Of a DNA stretch of 64,000 nucleotides, positions 27,059 through 35,713 are shown one piece after another. Each line of letters starts with the position of its first letter. Position 1 is the first letter of the stretch. The translations under genes were made by a program, and so were the position numbers. The stretch comes from Bacteroides sp. (GTDB taxonomy: Bacteria > Bacteroidota > Bacteroidia > Bacteroidales > Muribaculaceae), in contig JAAVDB010000035.1 of the NCBI GenBank assembly GCA_014802015.1, positions 1 through 64,000 of the forward strand, read 5' to 3'. The notes under the pieces were generated by a model. It was given only the letters and a program-made list of their open reading frames with translations. It had not been told where the DNA came from and searched no databases.

Positions 27059-28468
27059 TCATTTGCCGAATGTTTCGGCGTAGGTGAGCGCCCGTACCAG
27101 TGCGCCGAGTTTGTTATTGGTTTCCTGTAGTTCGTTTTCAGGCACCGAGCGGGCTACGATTCCTGCCCCGGCCTGAAAATACAGGCTGTTGCCGTGACTG
27201 AGGAATGATCGGATGGTGATGGCCTGATTGAGATTGCCGTTAAATCCGATGAATCCTATACATCCGCCGTAAGTCATGCGCGAGTGCGGTTCGATCTCGT
27301 TGATGAGCTGCATGGCACGTACTTTGGGTGCACCGCTGAGAGTGCCGGCCGGAAAGGTGTTGGCAAACAGTCGGTAGACATCCGCACCCTCAGGCAACTC
27401 ACCCTTGACGCGCGACACCATGTGTATGACATGCGAATAATATTGTATCTGTTTCAGGAAGTCGATCGTCACCTTGCCTCCGCCGCGGCTCAGGTCGTTA
27501 CGCGCAAGGTCGACAAGCATGATATGCTCGGCATTCTCCTTCTCGTCATCCAGCAGAGCGCGGGCCAGTTCATGATCGAGGGCATCGTTGCCGGTACGCT
27601 TGAACGTTCCTGCAATAGGGTCGATGTAAGCGGTGTGACCCTCTACGCGCAGGTGAGTCTCGGGTGATGAGCCGAAGATGCGGAAATCGCTGAAATCGAA
27701 ATAGAACAGATAGGGGGAAGGATTGACACAGCGCAAAGCACGATAGACGTTGAACTCGTCGCCTGAGAATTTCTGGGCGAAACGCCGTGACAGGACTATC
27801 TGAAATACATCTCCGCGCATAGCGTGGCGTATGCCCCGGCGCACCATATCCTTGTATTCATCGTCGGTGACGGTGGAGGTAGGTGCAGATGTCACTGCGA
27901 ATGAATACTGTGCCACATTATTGTTATGGATTACACTGATGATCTCGTCAATCGCTGATGGCTGTCCGGGTATGGTGTGCTCGAATACCGTCATCTGATT
28001 CTTGAAGTGATTGACCCGGATGATGAATCTGTAGAGGATATATTTCATGTCCGGCACGGATGTGAAGCATGCCTCTTTGAGCTGTATGTCCACACTCTCG
28101 AAATAGCGCACCGCATCGTATGCCGTGTATCCGAACAGTCCGTTTGCCGTCCCGTCGGTGTCGCCTTCGATGTCAAATGACGCTACGTATTCCTTTAGTT
28201 CACGCACGACATCCACATCACCGGTGATGGGTATTATCCGTGTCGGTGCATCGGGATATTCGAGCCTGATAGTTTCGTTGATGACGGTGAAGCTGCCTAT
28301 CGGATCGACACCGATGTAACTTACGGAGTTTTGTGACGTGTGATAGTCTGAACTCTCAAGCAGGGCCGACTGCGGATACAGGTCGCGGATTTTAAGATAT
28401 ATTCCCACCGGAGTCTCCAGATCGGCCGGAATGATGCGTGAATTGACTTTCAGTATATGGCGTGACAT
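27059..28468 (-). CDS. trpE: Anthranilate synthase component I
   Basis: Makes anthranilate from chorismate and TrpG-derived ammonia. The N-terminal ALLESSDYH contains the LLES motif that binds feedback tryptophan, so allosteric inhibition is expected in addition to attenuation. The chorismate-binding domain has FQIVLSRRF, SPETHLRV, PIAGTFKRTG, DLARNDLSR and TFPAGTLSGAPKVRAM. Length 469. It follows trpB by 32 bases and precedes trpG by 29. Confidence 0.95.
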   Translation of the reverse strand: MSRHILKVNSRIIPADLETPVGIYLKIRDLYPQSALLESSDYHTSQNSVSYIGVDPIGSFTVINETIRLEYPDAPTRIIPITGDVDVVRELKEYVASFDIEGDTDGTANGLFGYTAYDAVRYFESVDIQLKEACFTSVPDMKYILYRFIIRVNHFKNQMTVFEHTIPGQPSAIDEIISVIHNNNVAQYSFAVTSAPTSTVTDDEYKDMVRRGIRHAMRGDVFQIVLSRRFAQKFSGDEFNVYRALRCVNPSPYLFYFDFSDFRIFGSSPETHLRVEGHTAYIDPIAGTFKRTGNDALDHELARALLDDEKENAEHIMLVDLARNDLSRGGGKVTIDFLKQIQYYSHVIHMVSRVKGELPEGADVYRLFANTFPAGTLSGAPKVRAMQLINEIEPHSRMTYGGCIGFIGFNGNLNQAITIRSFLSHGNSLYFQAGAGIVARSVPENELQETNNKLGALVRALTYAETFGK

Positions 28469-28500
28469 TGTTTATACAATTGTTTATGAGTGTTTACTAT

Positions 28501-29706
28501 TCAATTCTTATCGTCTACGAGTTCGCGGATATAGGTCTGCATATCCTTGTCACCGCGTCCTGACAGGTTGATGACAACGGTGTCGTCGGGTGAGAATTTC
28601 CTTACATCGAGCACTCCCATGGCATGAGCCGATTCAAGTGCGGGGATGATGCCTTCGGTGCGTGTCAGACGCAGTGCTGCGTCCAGAGCCTGACGGTCAG
28701 TGATGGCCAGGACCTCGCTACGTCCTGACGATGCGAGATAGGAGTGCAGGGGGCCGACACCGGGATAATCGAGTCCGGCCGAGATAGAGTATGGTTCTAC
28801 GATCTGTCCGTCTTCGGTCTGCATGACCATTGTTCGCGAGCCGTGGATTATACCCTCTGTGCCGACTTTCATTGTTGCCGCGGTCATGCCTGAGTCAGTC
28901 CCGAGACCGGCGGCCTCGGCTGCGATGAGTCTAACCGAAGGCTCGTTGATGAAATGATAGAAGGCTCCTGCGGCGTTGCTTCCGCCACCGATGCAGGCTA
29001 TGACATAGTCGGGAAGTTCCGATCCAGTCTGCGAGAGAAGTTGCGAGCGTATCTCGCGCGATATTACCGACTGAAAGTAGGCTACCATCTCGGGATAGGG
29101 ATGCGGACCGACGGTCGATCCGATGACATAGAAACTGTCGGGATTGCAACACCAGAAGCGTATAGCCTCGTTGGTAGCATCCTTGAGAGTCTTGTTGCCA
29201 CTCTGTACGGCCTCGACCTTGGCGCCGAGCATACGCATACGTTCTACGTTAGGCTGCTGACGTGCGACGTCTGTGGCACCCATGAATACGATACACTCCA
29301 TCCCCATGAGGGCGCATGCGGTCGCCGTGGCCACACCGTGCTGTCCGGCACCTGTCTCAGCGATGATGCGGTGCTTGCCCATACGCTTTGCGAGCAGGAC
29401 GGATGCAAGGGCATTGTTGATCTTATGTGCACCGGTATGGTTGAGGTCTTCGCGCTTGAGATATATGTTTGTGCCGTAGTGTTGGCTCAGGCGTTCGGCC
29501 TTGTAGAGAGGAGTGGGGCGGCCGACATAGTCGTGCAGCAGCCGGTCAAGTTCGCGGTTGAAGTCGTCATCAGCCGCATATCTGTAGAATGCCTCGCGCA
29601 GACGTTCGACATTGCCGTGAAGTATCTCGGGGATATATGCACCTCCGAAGTGTCCGTAATACCCGTCTTTGTCAACGGGAAGGGTAGAGTGAAATGTATT
29701 GTTCAT
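28501..29706 (-). CDS. trpB: Tryptophan synthase beta subunit
   Basis: PLP enzyme joining indole and serine. REDLNHTGAHKINNAL contains the Schiff-base lysine, AETGAGQHGVATAT the catalytic glutamate-region loop, and CIGGGSNAAG the phosphate-binding loop. NLSGRGDKD is the C-terminal signature. At 401 residues it is the TrpB1 type that partners TrpA. It is the first structural gene of the operon, directly downstream of the attenuator; 30 bases separate its start codon from the T-run. Confidence 0.95.
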   Translation of the reverse strand: MNNTFHSTLPVDKDGYYGHFGGAYIPEILHGNVERLREAFYRYAADDDFNRELDRLLHDYVGRPTPLYKAERLSQHYGTNIYLKREDLNHTGAHKINNALASVLLAKRMGKHRIIAETGAGQHGVATATACALMGMECIVFMGATDVARQQPNVERMRMLGAKVEAVQSGNKTLKDATNEAIRFWCCNPDSFYVIGSTVGPHPYPEMVAYFQSVISREIRSQLLSQTGSELPDYVIACIGGGSNAAGAFYHFINEPSVRLIAAEAAGLGTDSGMTAATMKVGTEGIIHGSRTMVMQTEDGQIVEPYSISAGLDYPGVGPLHSYLASSGRSEVLAITDRQALDAALRLTRTEGIIPALESAHAMGVLDVRKFSPDDTVVINLSGRGDKDMQTYIRELVDDKN

Positions 29707-29736
29707 GTAAATATGAGTTTATTCTGAAACAGTGAG

Positions 29737-29773
29737 AAAAAAAGCAAGCCACCGATTGTTTATCGATGGCTTG
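29737..29773 (-). terminator. trp attenuator terminator
   Basis: On the minus strand CAAGCCATCGAT and ATCGGTGGCTTG form a 12-position stem (one U-G pair) with a 5-base loop, followed directly by CTTTTTTT. It lies between the leader peptide and trpB, where a terminator only makes sense as an attenuator. The 5' arm is also complementary to the end of the leader-peptide gene. Confidence 0.9.
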
Positions 29774-29843
29774 GCGCGATATGATGTTTTGGGGATTGAT
29801 CGCGTTATAAAAAACGTAAAGATTGATATTTTTGCGACATAAC

Positions 29844-29909
29844 TCACTGCCATCGATTATTTCTACCGATGCGCCACCAATAATTGTGATTGATGAATGA
29901 GTTTGCCAT
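29844..29909 (-). CDS. trpL: trp operon leader peptide with tandem Trp codons
   Basis: A 21-codon open reading frame, too short for the track, starts at ATG 29909 and ends at TGA 29844. The second half reads HNYWWRIGRNNRW: three Trp in 21 residues, two adjacent at codons 11-12. It begins about 12 bases after the predicted transcription start. Immediately after the Trp pair lies segment 1 (GCATCG). Segment 2 (ATCGATGGC, 29857-29849) includes the third Trp codon. Segment 2 is perfectly complementary over 9 bases to the terminator's 5' arm (GCCATCGAT). Stalling at the Trp pair would free segment 2 to form the antiterminator. This is the classical ribosome-mediated attenuation layout. Confidence 0.88.
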   Translation of the reverse strand: MANSFINHNYWWRIGRNNRWQ

Positions 29910-29927
29910 TTGGATTAAATTCTGTGA

Positions 29928-29959
29928 CAAAATTATACTTTTGCGCTGAATCTACCAAA
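29928..29959 (-). promoter_or_regulatory. trp operon promoter
   Basis: On the minus strand TTTG, 20 bases, TAATTTTG, matching the Bacteroidetes consensus; the start of transcription would fall near 29921, giving a short leader before trpL. Apart from the attenuator, the 29707-30060 gap contains only this promoter and the GH3 terminator. Confidence 0.8.
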
Positions 29960-29989
29960 TATTTTATAGTAAAATTTGAATTTTACGAA

Positions 29990-30034
29990 TAAAATACAGG
30001 CGTTGTACAGCTGTCATACTGTTACAACGCCTGT
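29990..30034 (-). terminator. Terminator of the GH3 gene
   Basis: ACAGGCGTTGTA (29996-30007) and TACAACGCCTGT (30023-30034) form a perfect 12-bp stem; the minus strand continues ATTTTATTC. It separates the GH3 gene from the trp promoter. Confidence 0.85.
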
Positions 30035-30060
30035 GATGAAGATATGTTCGGGTCGGACGA

Positions 30061-32946
30061 TTATCGTGAATGAGTCAGGACAGAGTGGCGCGACACGAAG
30101 TTAAGATTTTTCCACTGAGAGGCCGGGACCTTGAAGTCGATGAATTTCGACTGGCCGGGGTTGAGTTCGTAGTGGCGGATGTCGCCGGTGCGGTTGCCGT
30201 CGACGTAGAGAGTGAGTGTGCCTGTGTCGGTCAGATTGCCGTTATTGGCCACTTCGACAGTTACCATATCGGACTCATCGGCGAGATTATGGCGCACTTC
30301 GTGAACCGTATACTTGAAATCGGCGGCAGCCGGACTTTTATAATCAAGTGTGCCGACGAGTCCGCGACCTTCAGGATAGGAGAGTGAGTCCTTGATATTG
30401 TCACGGGCTATGAAATCGGGACTCATACCACCCACCATGATCTTAAACTCACCGGGTTCGACCACACGGTCGAGGTCGACATTGAGCAGCGAGAGATCGT
30501 AGGGGGTAAGTGTGAATGTGACGGTCTTGGTCTCACCCGGATTGAGTGAAATGCGCTCGAATCCTTTGAGTTCCATCACGCGGGTTTTAACAGATGCGTA
30601 CATGTCGGTAACGTAGAGCTGTGCCACTTCGTCACCGGGACGTGCGCCGGTATTGGTCACATCGGCCTTGATCTCTACATTTCCGTCAGGGAGAGTGTTG
30701 ATCTTAAGATTGGAGTAGGAGAATGTGGTGTAGCTGAGTCCGTAACCGAAACGGTAGAGGGGATAGAACTCCATGTCGACATACTCATACCGGCGGCCGG
30801 AGGTCTTGAAGTTGTAGTTAAGGGGCAGCTGCGCGGCGCTCTGAGGGAATGTCATCGGGAGTCGACCGGCAGGATTATAGTCACCGAAGAGTACATCGGC
30901 CGTGGCGAGACCACCCTCCTGACCGGGATACCAGTTGACGAGTATAGCCTTGGTCTGGAGCGAGGCCGAGGTAAGATCGTAGGGACGGCCAACCTGTGCG
31001 ACAAGTATCACGGGTGTTCCTGTGGCACATATCATGTCGAGCAGCAGATTCTGTTTGCCCTGGAATTGCAGACCGGCGAGATCGTGGTTTTCACCTGAAG
31101 TCGGTTTTTCACCTTCGATCGAGGGGTGACCGGCATAGTCACCGAGGACCACGACGGCTACATCAGCCTTGCGTGCGGCCTCGACAGCCTCATTGAGCAT
31201 CGAGGTGTCGTCGGTGGTGAAGCCGCAACCTTTGGCGTATATAACCTTGGTCGAGGGAGAGACGGCTCCCTTGATACCATCGAGTACCGATTTAAGCTGA
31301 CCGTCGAGAGGCTTGCCCGAGTAGTCGCCGAGCTGGAGATTGTCGGCACCCGGTCCGATAACAGCGATTGAGCCGATCGACTTGGAAAGAGGGAGAATAT
31401 CATCAGTATTCTTCAGAAGCACCATTGACTGACGTGCCATCTCGCGGGCGAGTGCCACATGTTCGGGTGACTGCCATGAGGGGAACTGACGGTTCCAGTC
31501 AAGCGGTTTGCAGGGATTGTTTTCAAACAGACCCATACGGAACATTACACGGAGCATGTCGCGGCACACGTCGTCGAGAGCTTCGGTGTCGAGCTGTCCG
31601 TTGACAGCGGCAGCGATGACATCCTTATCGTTATATGTGTCACCACAGTTGGTGGCGATGCCTGCGCGCAGTGCATCGTTGGCGGCCTCGACCTTGTCGC
31701 GGGCTGTGTAGTGCTTGCGTGAGGTCATATTGGCGATAGCGCCGCAGTCACTGACGATAAATCCGTCAAATCCCCATTCGTCACGCAGGATGCCCCTGAG
31801 CAGTTCTTTACTTTTGCCGACAGGTACACCCATGTAGTCACCGTATGACATCATCACGGACTGGGGTTTGCACTCGCGGAATACTTCGCGGAACGGCACG
31901 AGGTGCACCTCGCGCATCTCGCGCTCATTAAATCCTACATCGTGGCTGTCACGTCCGCCCAGAGGCGCGCCGTGTGCTCCGAAGTGTTTGGGGGTGGTGA
32001 TCAGTCCGAGGCTCTGATAGCCGTTGACCCAGGCTTTGCCCAGTTCGGAGCAGAGATAGGGGTCTTCGCCGAAACTCTCTTCACAGCGGCCCCAGCGAGG
32101 GTCGATAGCGACGTCGAGCACCGGTGACCATGCGGCGATAGAACCTGCTTCGAGGCTCTCGCGACCGATAGCTTCTGTCACCTTATATAATAGAGGTCTG
32201 TTCCATGAGGCAGCCATGCCGAGCACCTGTGGAAACATTGTGGCTCCCGTGCCGTAGCTATAGCCGTGGATGGCCTCAACTTTCTTGATGTCGGGTATGC
32301 CGAGACGCGGCACACCGGGTATTCCCCATCCCTCACGTATGAGTTCCATCTTTTCCTCGGGAGTCATCTGTGCGAGCAGTATCTCGATGCGGCGGTCGAC
32401 AGGCAGAGAGGTGTCGAGGTAAGAACGGTCTACACCGGCTTCGTCAACAGGTGCAGCTGCGGCTGCGATGCCGACGGCAAGTTCGGCGAGCGACCAGGGA
32501 CGTGTGATGACATCGGGTTTGACAGCGATACGTACATGCGCTCCGTACTTGGCCGGGAACGTCAGGACCGTATTGCCCTTCTCAGTCGAGACGTTGAAGT
32601 CAACGGGGGTGCCGAGATTCATGGGGTCGTATGTCACATAGACCTCAAGTGCCCGCTTCAACTGCTCGGCCGAAGCTCCCTTCTGTGAGATTGTGATTGA
32701 CTGCACGTCACCCGGATTACCGATTGTGAGCATCAGCCACTGCGGATGTTTGAGTGACGAGGCGTCGAGTGTCCATACGGTAGACGGATTTCCATCAAAA
32801 GCGTATGCGACTGATTCCTGTGCGGTCGATGATGATGCTGCAATGACCGGTGACTGTACTGTGGATTGTGAGGGTTGTGTTGACTTACAATAGCCATGCG
32901 CGGAAAATGCCAACCCCAATGCCAGCGCAAAAGATGTTTTTTTCAT
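30061..32946 (-). CDS. Glycoside hydrolase family 3 beta-glucosidase-like enzyme with N-terminal discoidin-type domain
   Basis: Secreted or periplasmic exo-glycosidase. After a signal peptide (MKKTSFALALGLAFSAHG) residues 30-165 form an F5/8-type C (discoidin-like) carbohydrate-binding domain (SVAYAFDGNPSTVWTLD). The GH3 barrel follows (DPRWGRCEESFGEDPYLCSELG, KHFGAHG), with the nucleophile aspartate in GFDGFIVSDCGAI. The second GH3 domain (VLLKNTDDILPLSKSIGSIAVIGPGAD) and a fibronectin-III-like domain near residues 780-850 complete the architecture. The last 100 residues form an extra beta-rich domain. Length 961. It is transcribed alone. The GH3 substrate (beta-glucoside, xyloside or other) is not determinable. 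Confidence 0.92.
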   Translation of the reverse strand: MKKTSFALALGLAFSAHGYCKSTQPSQSTVQSPVIAASSSTAQESVAYAFDGNPSTVWTLDASSLKHPQWLMLTIGNPGDVQSITISQKGASAEQLKRALEVYVTYDPMNLGTPVDFNVSTEKGNTVLTFPAKYGAHVRIAVKPDVITRPWSLAELAVGIAAAAAPVDEAGVDRSYLDTSLPVDRRIEILLAQMTPEEKMELIREGWGIPGVPRLGIPDIKKVEAIHGYSYGTGATMFPQVLGMAASWNRPLLYKVTEAIGRESLEAGSIAAWSPVLDVAIDPRWGRCEESFGEDPYLCSELGKAWVNGYQSLGLITTPKHFGAHGAPLGGRDSHDVGFNEREMREVHLVPFREVFRECKPQSVMMSYGDYMGVPVGKSKELLRGILRDEWGFDGFIVSDCGAIANMTSRKHYTARDKVEAANDALRAGIATNCGDTYNDKDVIAAAVNGQLDTEALDDVCRDMLRVMFRMGLFENNPCKPLDWNRQFPSWQSPEHVALAREMARQSMVLLKNTDDILPLSKSIGSIAVIGPGADNLQLGDYSGKPLDGQLKSVLDGIKGAVSPSTKVIYAKGCGFTTDDTSMLNEAVEAARKADVAVVVLGDYAGHPSIEGEKPTSGENHDLAGLQFQGKQNLLLDMICATGTPVILVAQVGRPYDLTSASLQTKAILVNWYPGQEGGLATADVLFGDYNPAGRLPMTFPQSAAQLPLNYNFKTSGRRYEYVDMEFYPLYRFGYGLSYTTFSYSNLKINTLPDGNVEIKADVTNTGARPGDEVAQLYVTDMYASVKTRVMELKGFERISLNPGETKTVTFTLTPYDLSLLNVDLDRVVEPGEFKIMVGGMSPDFIARDNIKDSLSYPEGRGLVGTLDYKSPAAADFKYTVHEVRHNLADESDMVTVEVANNGNLTDTGTLTLYVDGNRTGDIRHYELNPGQSKFIDFKVPASQWKNLNFVSRHSVLTHSR

Positions 32947-32963
32947 GTTGATTTGGTTAAAAA

Positions 32964-32977
32964 ATACCGTACGGTAT
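32964..32977. promoter_or_regulatory. Perfect palindrome in the GH3 leader (candidate operator)
   Basis: ATACCGTACGGTAT is a perfect 14-bp palindrome between the -7 box and the GH3 start codon, so it would be transcribed. It may be an operator for a dimeric regulator or a small RNA hairpin. Confidence 0.45.
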
Positions 32978-32997
32978 AGTAAAAATCAATAGGTACG

Positions 32998-33027
32998 CAA
33001 AGATACAAATTTTTAGTACAAATCAAA
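32998..33027 (-). promoter_or_regulatory. Promoter of the GH3 gene
   Basis: On the minus strand TTTG, 18 bases, TATCTTTG; the -7 box is 51 bases before the start codon. The spacing is one base shorter than the commonest form. Confidence 0.6.
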
Positions 33028-33112
33028 TACTCTTACCGGCGAAAAATTGGCAAACATCACGATTATTAAGATGTTACAAAGATAGATACTGTATATTTGA
33101 CACGAATAAACA

Positions 33113-33146
33113 AGGCCCAACTTGTTCATTTCGAGAAGTCGGGCCT
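33113..33146 (-). terminator. Terminator of the thioredoxin-fold gene
   Basis: AGGCCCAACTT and AAGTCGGGCCT form an 11-position stem with one mismatch, about 70 bases past the stop codon of the minus-strand gene at 33213; the minus strand then reads TTGTTTATT. Confidence 0.6.
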
Positions 33147-33212
33147 ATATCATTGTGTAACAGTAGTCCTGAAACACTTTTTTAGTAAAAATTCGTGTAA
33201 ATCACACTTTTT

Positions 33213-33713
33213 CTAATTTGTCGAGACAATTTTATTCACAGCCTGCACTGTGGGGTTTACGGCGATGATTTTGCCTGACGGATTGAGCAGATAGGATGAG
33301 TATCCGCTCTCGGGATGATAGCCGGGTGAGATGCCGCGTGCCTTCACGTCCGCGATGTGAAATTGTGTCAGCGTATCGAGTCCGTCACGACGTACGATCT
33401 CGTCAAACAGCCGTCGGTTGTCGTCGGTATTGACTGACAGCAGCCGCAGATTGTTATTGCGATGCGTGCGGTAATATCGGTCATACTCACCCGCCGCGAT
33501 GCGCGACACGGCATTGTGCGAGTCCCAGAAATTAACCAGAACATATTTGCCTTTGAGGTCGGATGTCGAAAGGTGTGATGACGTATTTGTGGCCTCAAGC
33601 AATTGCGGTGTGCTGTTGGATGCCTGCGCCTGACTGTCAATTCTTGTCGAGAACATCCATACGGCTAAGGCGAATATCAGGACGAATGATGTAAAAATCC
33701 AGAATCGTTTCAT
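33213..33713 (-). CDS. TlpA/thioredoxin-fold protein lacking the CxxC motif
   Basis: An N-terminal membrane anchor or signal (FWIFTSFVLIFALAVWMFS) precedes a thioredoxin-like domain: LKGKYVLVNFWDSHNAVSR is the strand-helix that carries WCxxC in TlpA/ResA proteins, and GYSSYLLNPSGKIIAVNP is the cis-Pro/C-terminal strand region. In place of WCxxC there is WDSHNAV, with no cysteine in the whole mature protein, so thiol redox chemistry is excluded. A structural or binding role is inferred. Length 166. It is monocistronic. Confidence 0.75.
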   Translation of the reverse strand: MKRFWIFTSFVLIFALAVWMFSTRIDSQAQASNSTPQLLEATNTSSHLSTSDLKGKYVLVNFWDSHNAVSRIAAGEYDRYYRTHRNNNLRLLSVNTDDNRRLFDEIVRRDGLDTLTQFHIADVKARGISPGYHPESGYSSYLLNPSGKIIAVNPTVQAVNKIVSTN

Positions 33714-33835
33714 AACGTTATATAGCTATAATTGTGAGACATGTTAATGATCGAGGGTGTCTTACCTCTATAGTATATAACCCGTGTATTGCCGTTATTG
33801 TTTGATTTCGGCATACTGCATGCTCGGCGGCGGGT

Positions 33836-34378
33836 TCAGAACACGTAGCTGATGCCGAGATTGAACAGGCCGGTGTTATAACCTTTCAGCCAGTTGAATT
33901 TACCTTGGAGCGACAGTTTGAGGGTAGGGCGTACATAGTATTCCACACCGGCGCCGAAGTCGAGGCCGAAACGGTTGGTGCGCTGTGTCACGTCGTCATT
34001 CTTATCATCCGACCCCGGGTCAGATACATTTTTGAGATGGCTGCTCCATGAGGCATAGTTGGCACCGAGAATGTGATAGAAATACCAGCGTCCGTCTTTG
34101 TCGAGTTGCCACGGGCCGTGATAGTCGAGGTTGAACATCATGCCGTCGAGATTCTCGTTGCGGAATATCATGTCGATGCCGGGCGCGAGCACGAAGTGGC
34201 GCGAGAATGCATACTGAAGTTCTATCCCCGCAGTGGCGGTCTTGTTGAGAGTAACGTAGCCGGTCTTGATGCCGACTGATTTTGTCCCTTTGTTCAACTG
34301 GGCTGATGCGGTATCCGCGGCTATGACAGATATTAGTAACAGAGATAACAGGATTACGATTCTTGATTTCATTATCAC
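33836..34378 (-). CDS. Small outer-membrane beta-barrel protein
   Basis: A signal peptide (IVILLSLLLISVIAADTASAQ) is followed by alternating beta-strand segments (KSVGIKTGYVTL, AGIELQYAFSRHFVLAPGID, FGLDFGAGVEYYVRPTLKLSLQGKFNW) and a terminal aromatic residue (LGISYVF), the pattern of an OmpA/OprF-like 8-stranded barrel. No further domain is present. Start could be 34378 (MIMKS) or 34372 (MKS). Function is not recognised. Confidence 0.75.
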   Translation of the reverse strand: MIMKSRIVILLSLLLISVIAADTASAQLNKGTKSVGIKTGYVTLNKTATAGIELQYAFSRHFVLAPGIDMIFRNENLDGMMFNLDYHGPWQLDKDGRWYFYHILGANYASWSSHLKNVSDPGSDDKNDDVTQRTNRFGLDFGAGVEYYVRPTLKLSLQGKFNWLKGYNTGLFNLGISYVF

Positions 34379-34410
34379 GATGTCTGTGAAATTATTATGT
34401 CAAACAGATG

Positions 34411-34441
34411 CAAAGGTAATAATTATTTATCACCCTGCAAA
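34411..34441 (-). promoter_or_regulatory. Consensus promoter of the beta-barrel gene
   Basis: On the minus strand TTTG, 19 bases, TACCTTTG, 33 bases before the start codon. It lies about 70 bases from the divergent glycosyltransferase promoter. Confidence 0.8.
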
Positions 34442-34486
34442 TATATTTTTCTGAGTCGGAATGATGAATTTTTGCATGACAGATTT

Positions 34487-34517
34487 TTTGTAAATAACGA
34501 TGTAAACGTTAATTTTG
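34487..34517 (+). promoter_or_regulatory. Consensus promoter of the glycosyltransferase gene
   Basis: TTTG, 19 bases, TAATTTTG on the plus strand, 32 bases before ATG 34550. It lies inside the longer track ORF (start 34397), supporting the downstream start. Confidence 0.8.
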
Positions 34518-34549
34518 TTGACTGTAACAGATATGAAAGTCATTACGTT

Positions 34550-35713
34550 ATGAAGAATAGACAGTTGCGTATACTTATGGTCGGCGATGCGAGCAATTAT
34601 CACCGCGCGCTTGCGGGCGGCCTGCGTGAGATGGGCCATGACGTGGTTCTGGCATCGAACGGTTCCGGATGGATGGATACCGAGCGCGACATTGACCTGT
34701 CACGCAAGGATGGCAAACTGTCGGGCGCGCGTCTGTGGTTCAAGCTGTGCCGGCTGATGAAGTCGCGATTGAGGGGATTTGATGTGGTGCAGTTGAATAA
34801 TCCTGTATTTGTCAACCTGCGTCCCGAACGTAACATCATGCTGTTTCGTGAGCTCAAACGGCACAACCGCAGTATATTTCTTACTGCCTTAGGCACTGAC
34901 ACAGCTTATGCCGATCTATGTCTGTCCCCATCATCACCGCTTGCTTATAACGAATGGATGGTCTATGGCAAGCCCTCTCCTTATCATATACAGTCTCCCG
35001 ACGTGATCAAGGCGTGGCTTGAAGATCCTCTGAAGAGCCATTGTGCGGAGATATATGACGGCATCGACGGAGCCGTGTCGGCCCTATACGAATATCATCT
35101 GGCCTGCCGGAAACAGCTGTCGGATGACAGACTCGCGTACGGCGGTATTCCGATCGACACTCAGGCCATACGTCCGGTCGAGTTGCCTGACAGAATCGAT
35201 CGTGTACGATTGTTTCTGGGAATGCATCGTGACAGAAAGGTCGAGAAAGGGACGGACCGAATATTCGAGGCCGCCCGTCGCGTAGCCGAGCGTCATCCCG
35301 ACAGGTGTACGCTTGAGATAGTCGAGAATCTCCCGTACGGCGAATATATCCAACGTATGCGCGGGAGTCATGTAGTGCTTGACCAGCTCTATTCTTACAC
35401 GCCCGCCACTAATGCACTGCTGGCAATGGCTATGGGTCTGAACACCCTCAGCGGTGGCGAGGAAGAGTATTACGAATTTATAGGTGAGGAGCATCTTCGC
35501 CCTATCATCAATGCTGTGCCTGATGACGATGCGCTGTACGCGACAATAGAGAATACGGTGATGCATCCCGAGCTGATAAAACAGCGGGGACGCGAAGGTC
35601 GCGAGCTGGTGGTGAAATATAATGACACGGGTGTAGTGGCCCGACGATTTGTCGACCTGTGGGGCCGTGTGCTGGAGTCAAAGGAGAGCGGCAACGGTCA
35701 GAATCCGAAGTGA
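34550..35713 (+). CDS. GT-B glycosyltransferase (family 1/4-like)
   Basis: LRILMVGDASNYHRALAGGLREMGHDVVLAS is the N-terminal Rossmann segment of a GT-B glycosyltransferase; the C-terminal half has GTDRIFEAARRVAERHP and VVLDQLYSYTPATNALLAMAMGLNTLSGGEEEYYEF, the nucleotide-sugar-binding region. Unlike most GT4 enzymes the E-x7-E motif is not clear, so donor use is uncertain. I take ATG 34550 (387 residues); the 51 extra residues of the track ORF overlap both promoters. The last 16 bases overlap the convergent DUF5686 gene. Confidence 0.78.
   Translation: MKNRQLRILMVGDASNYHRALAGGLREMGHDVVLASNGSGWMDTERDIDLSRKDGKLSGARLWFKLCRLMKSRLRGFDVVQLNNPVFVNLRPERNIMLFRELKRHNRSIFLTALGTDTAYADLCLSPSSPLAYNEWMVYGKPSPYHIQSPDVIKAWLEDPLKSHCAEIYDGIDGAVSALYEYHLACRKQLSDDRLAYGGIPIDTQAIRPVELPDRIDRVRLFLGMHRDRKVEKGTDRIFEAARRVAERHPDRCTLEIVENLPYGEYIQRMRGSHVVLDQLYSYTPATNALLAMAMGLNTLSGGEEEYYEFIGEEHLRPIINAVPDDDALYATIENTVMHPELIKQRGREGRELVVKYNDTGVVARRFVDLWGRVLESKESGNGQNPK

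Noticed and set aside
28954-29727. 257-residue plus-strand ORF opposite trpB
   Set aside because: Antisense to strongly conserved trpB; Cys/His-rich composition typical of shadow frames.
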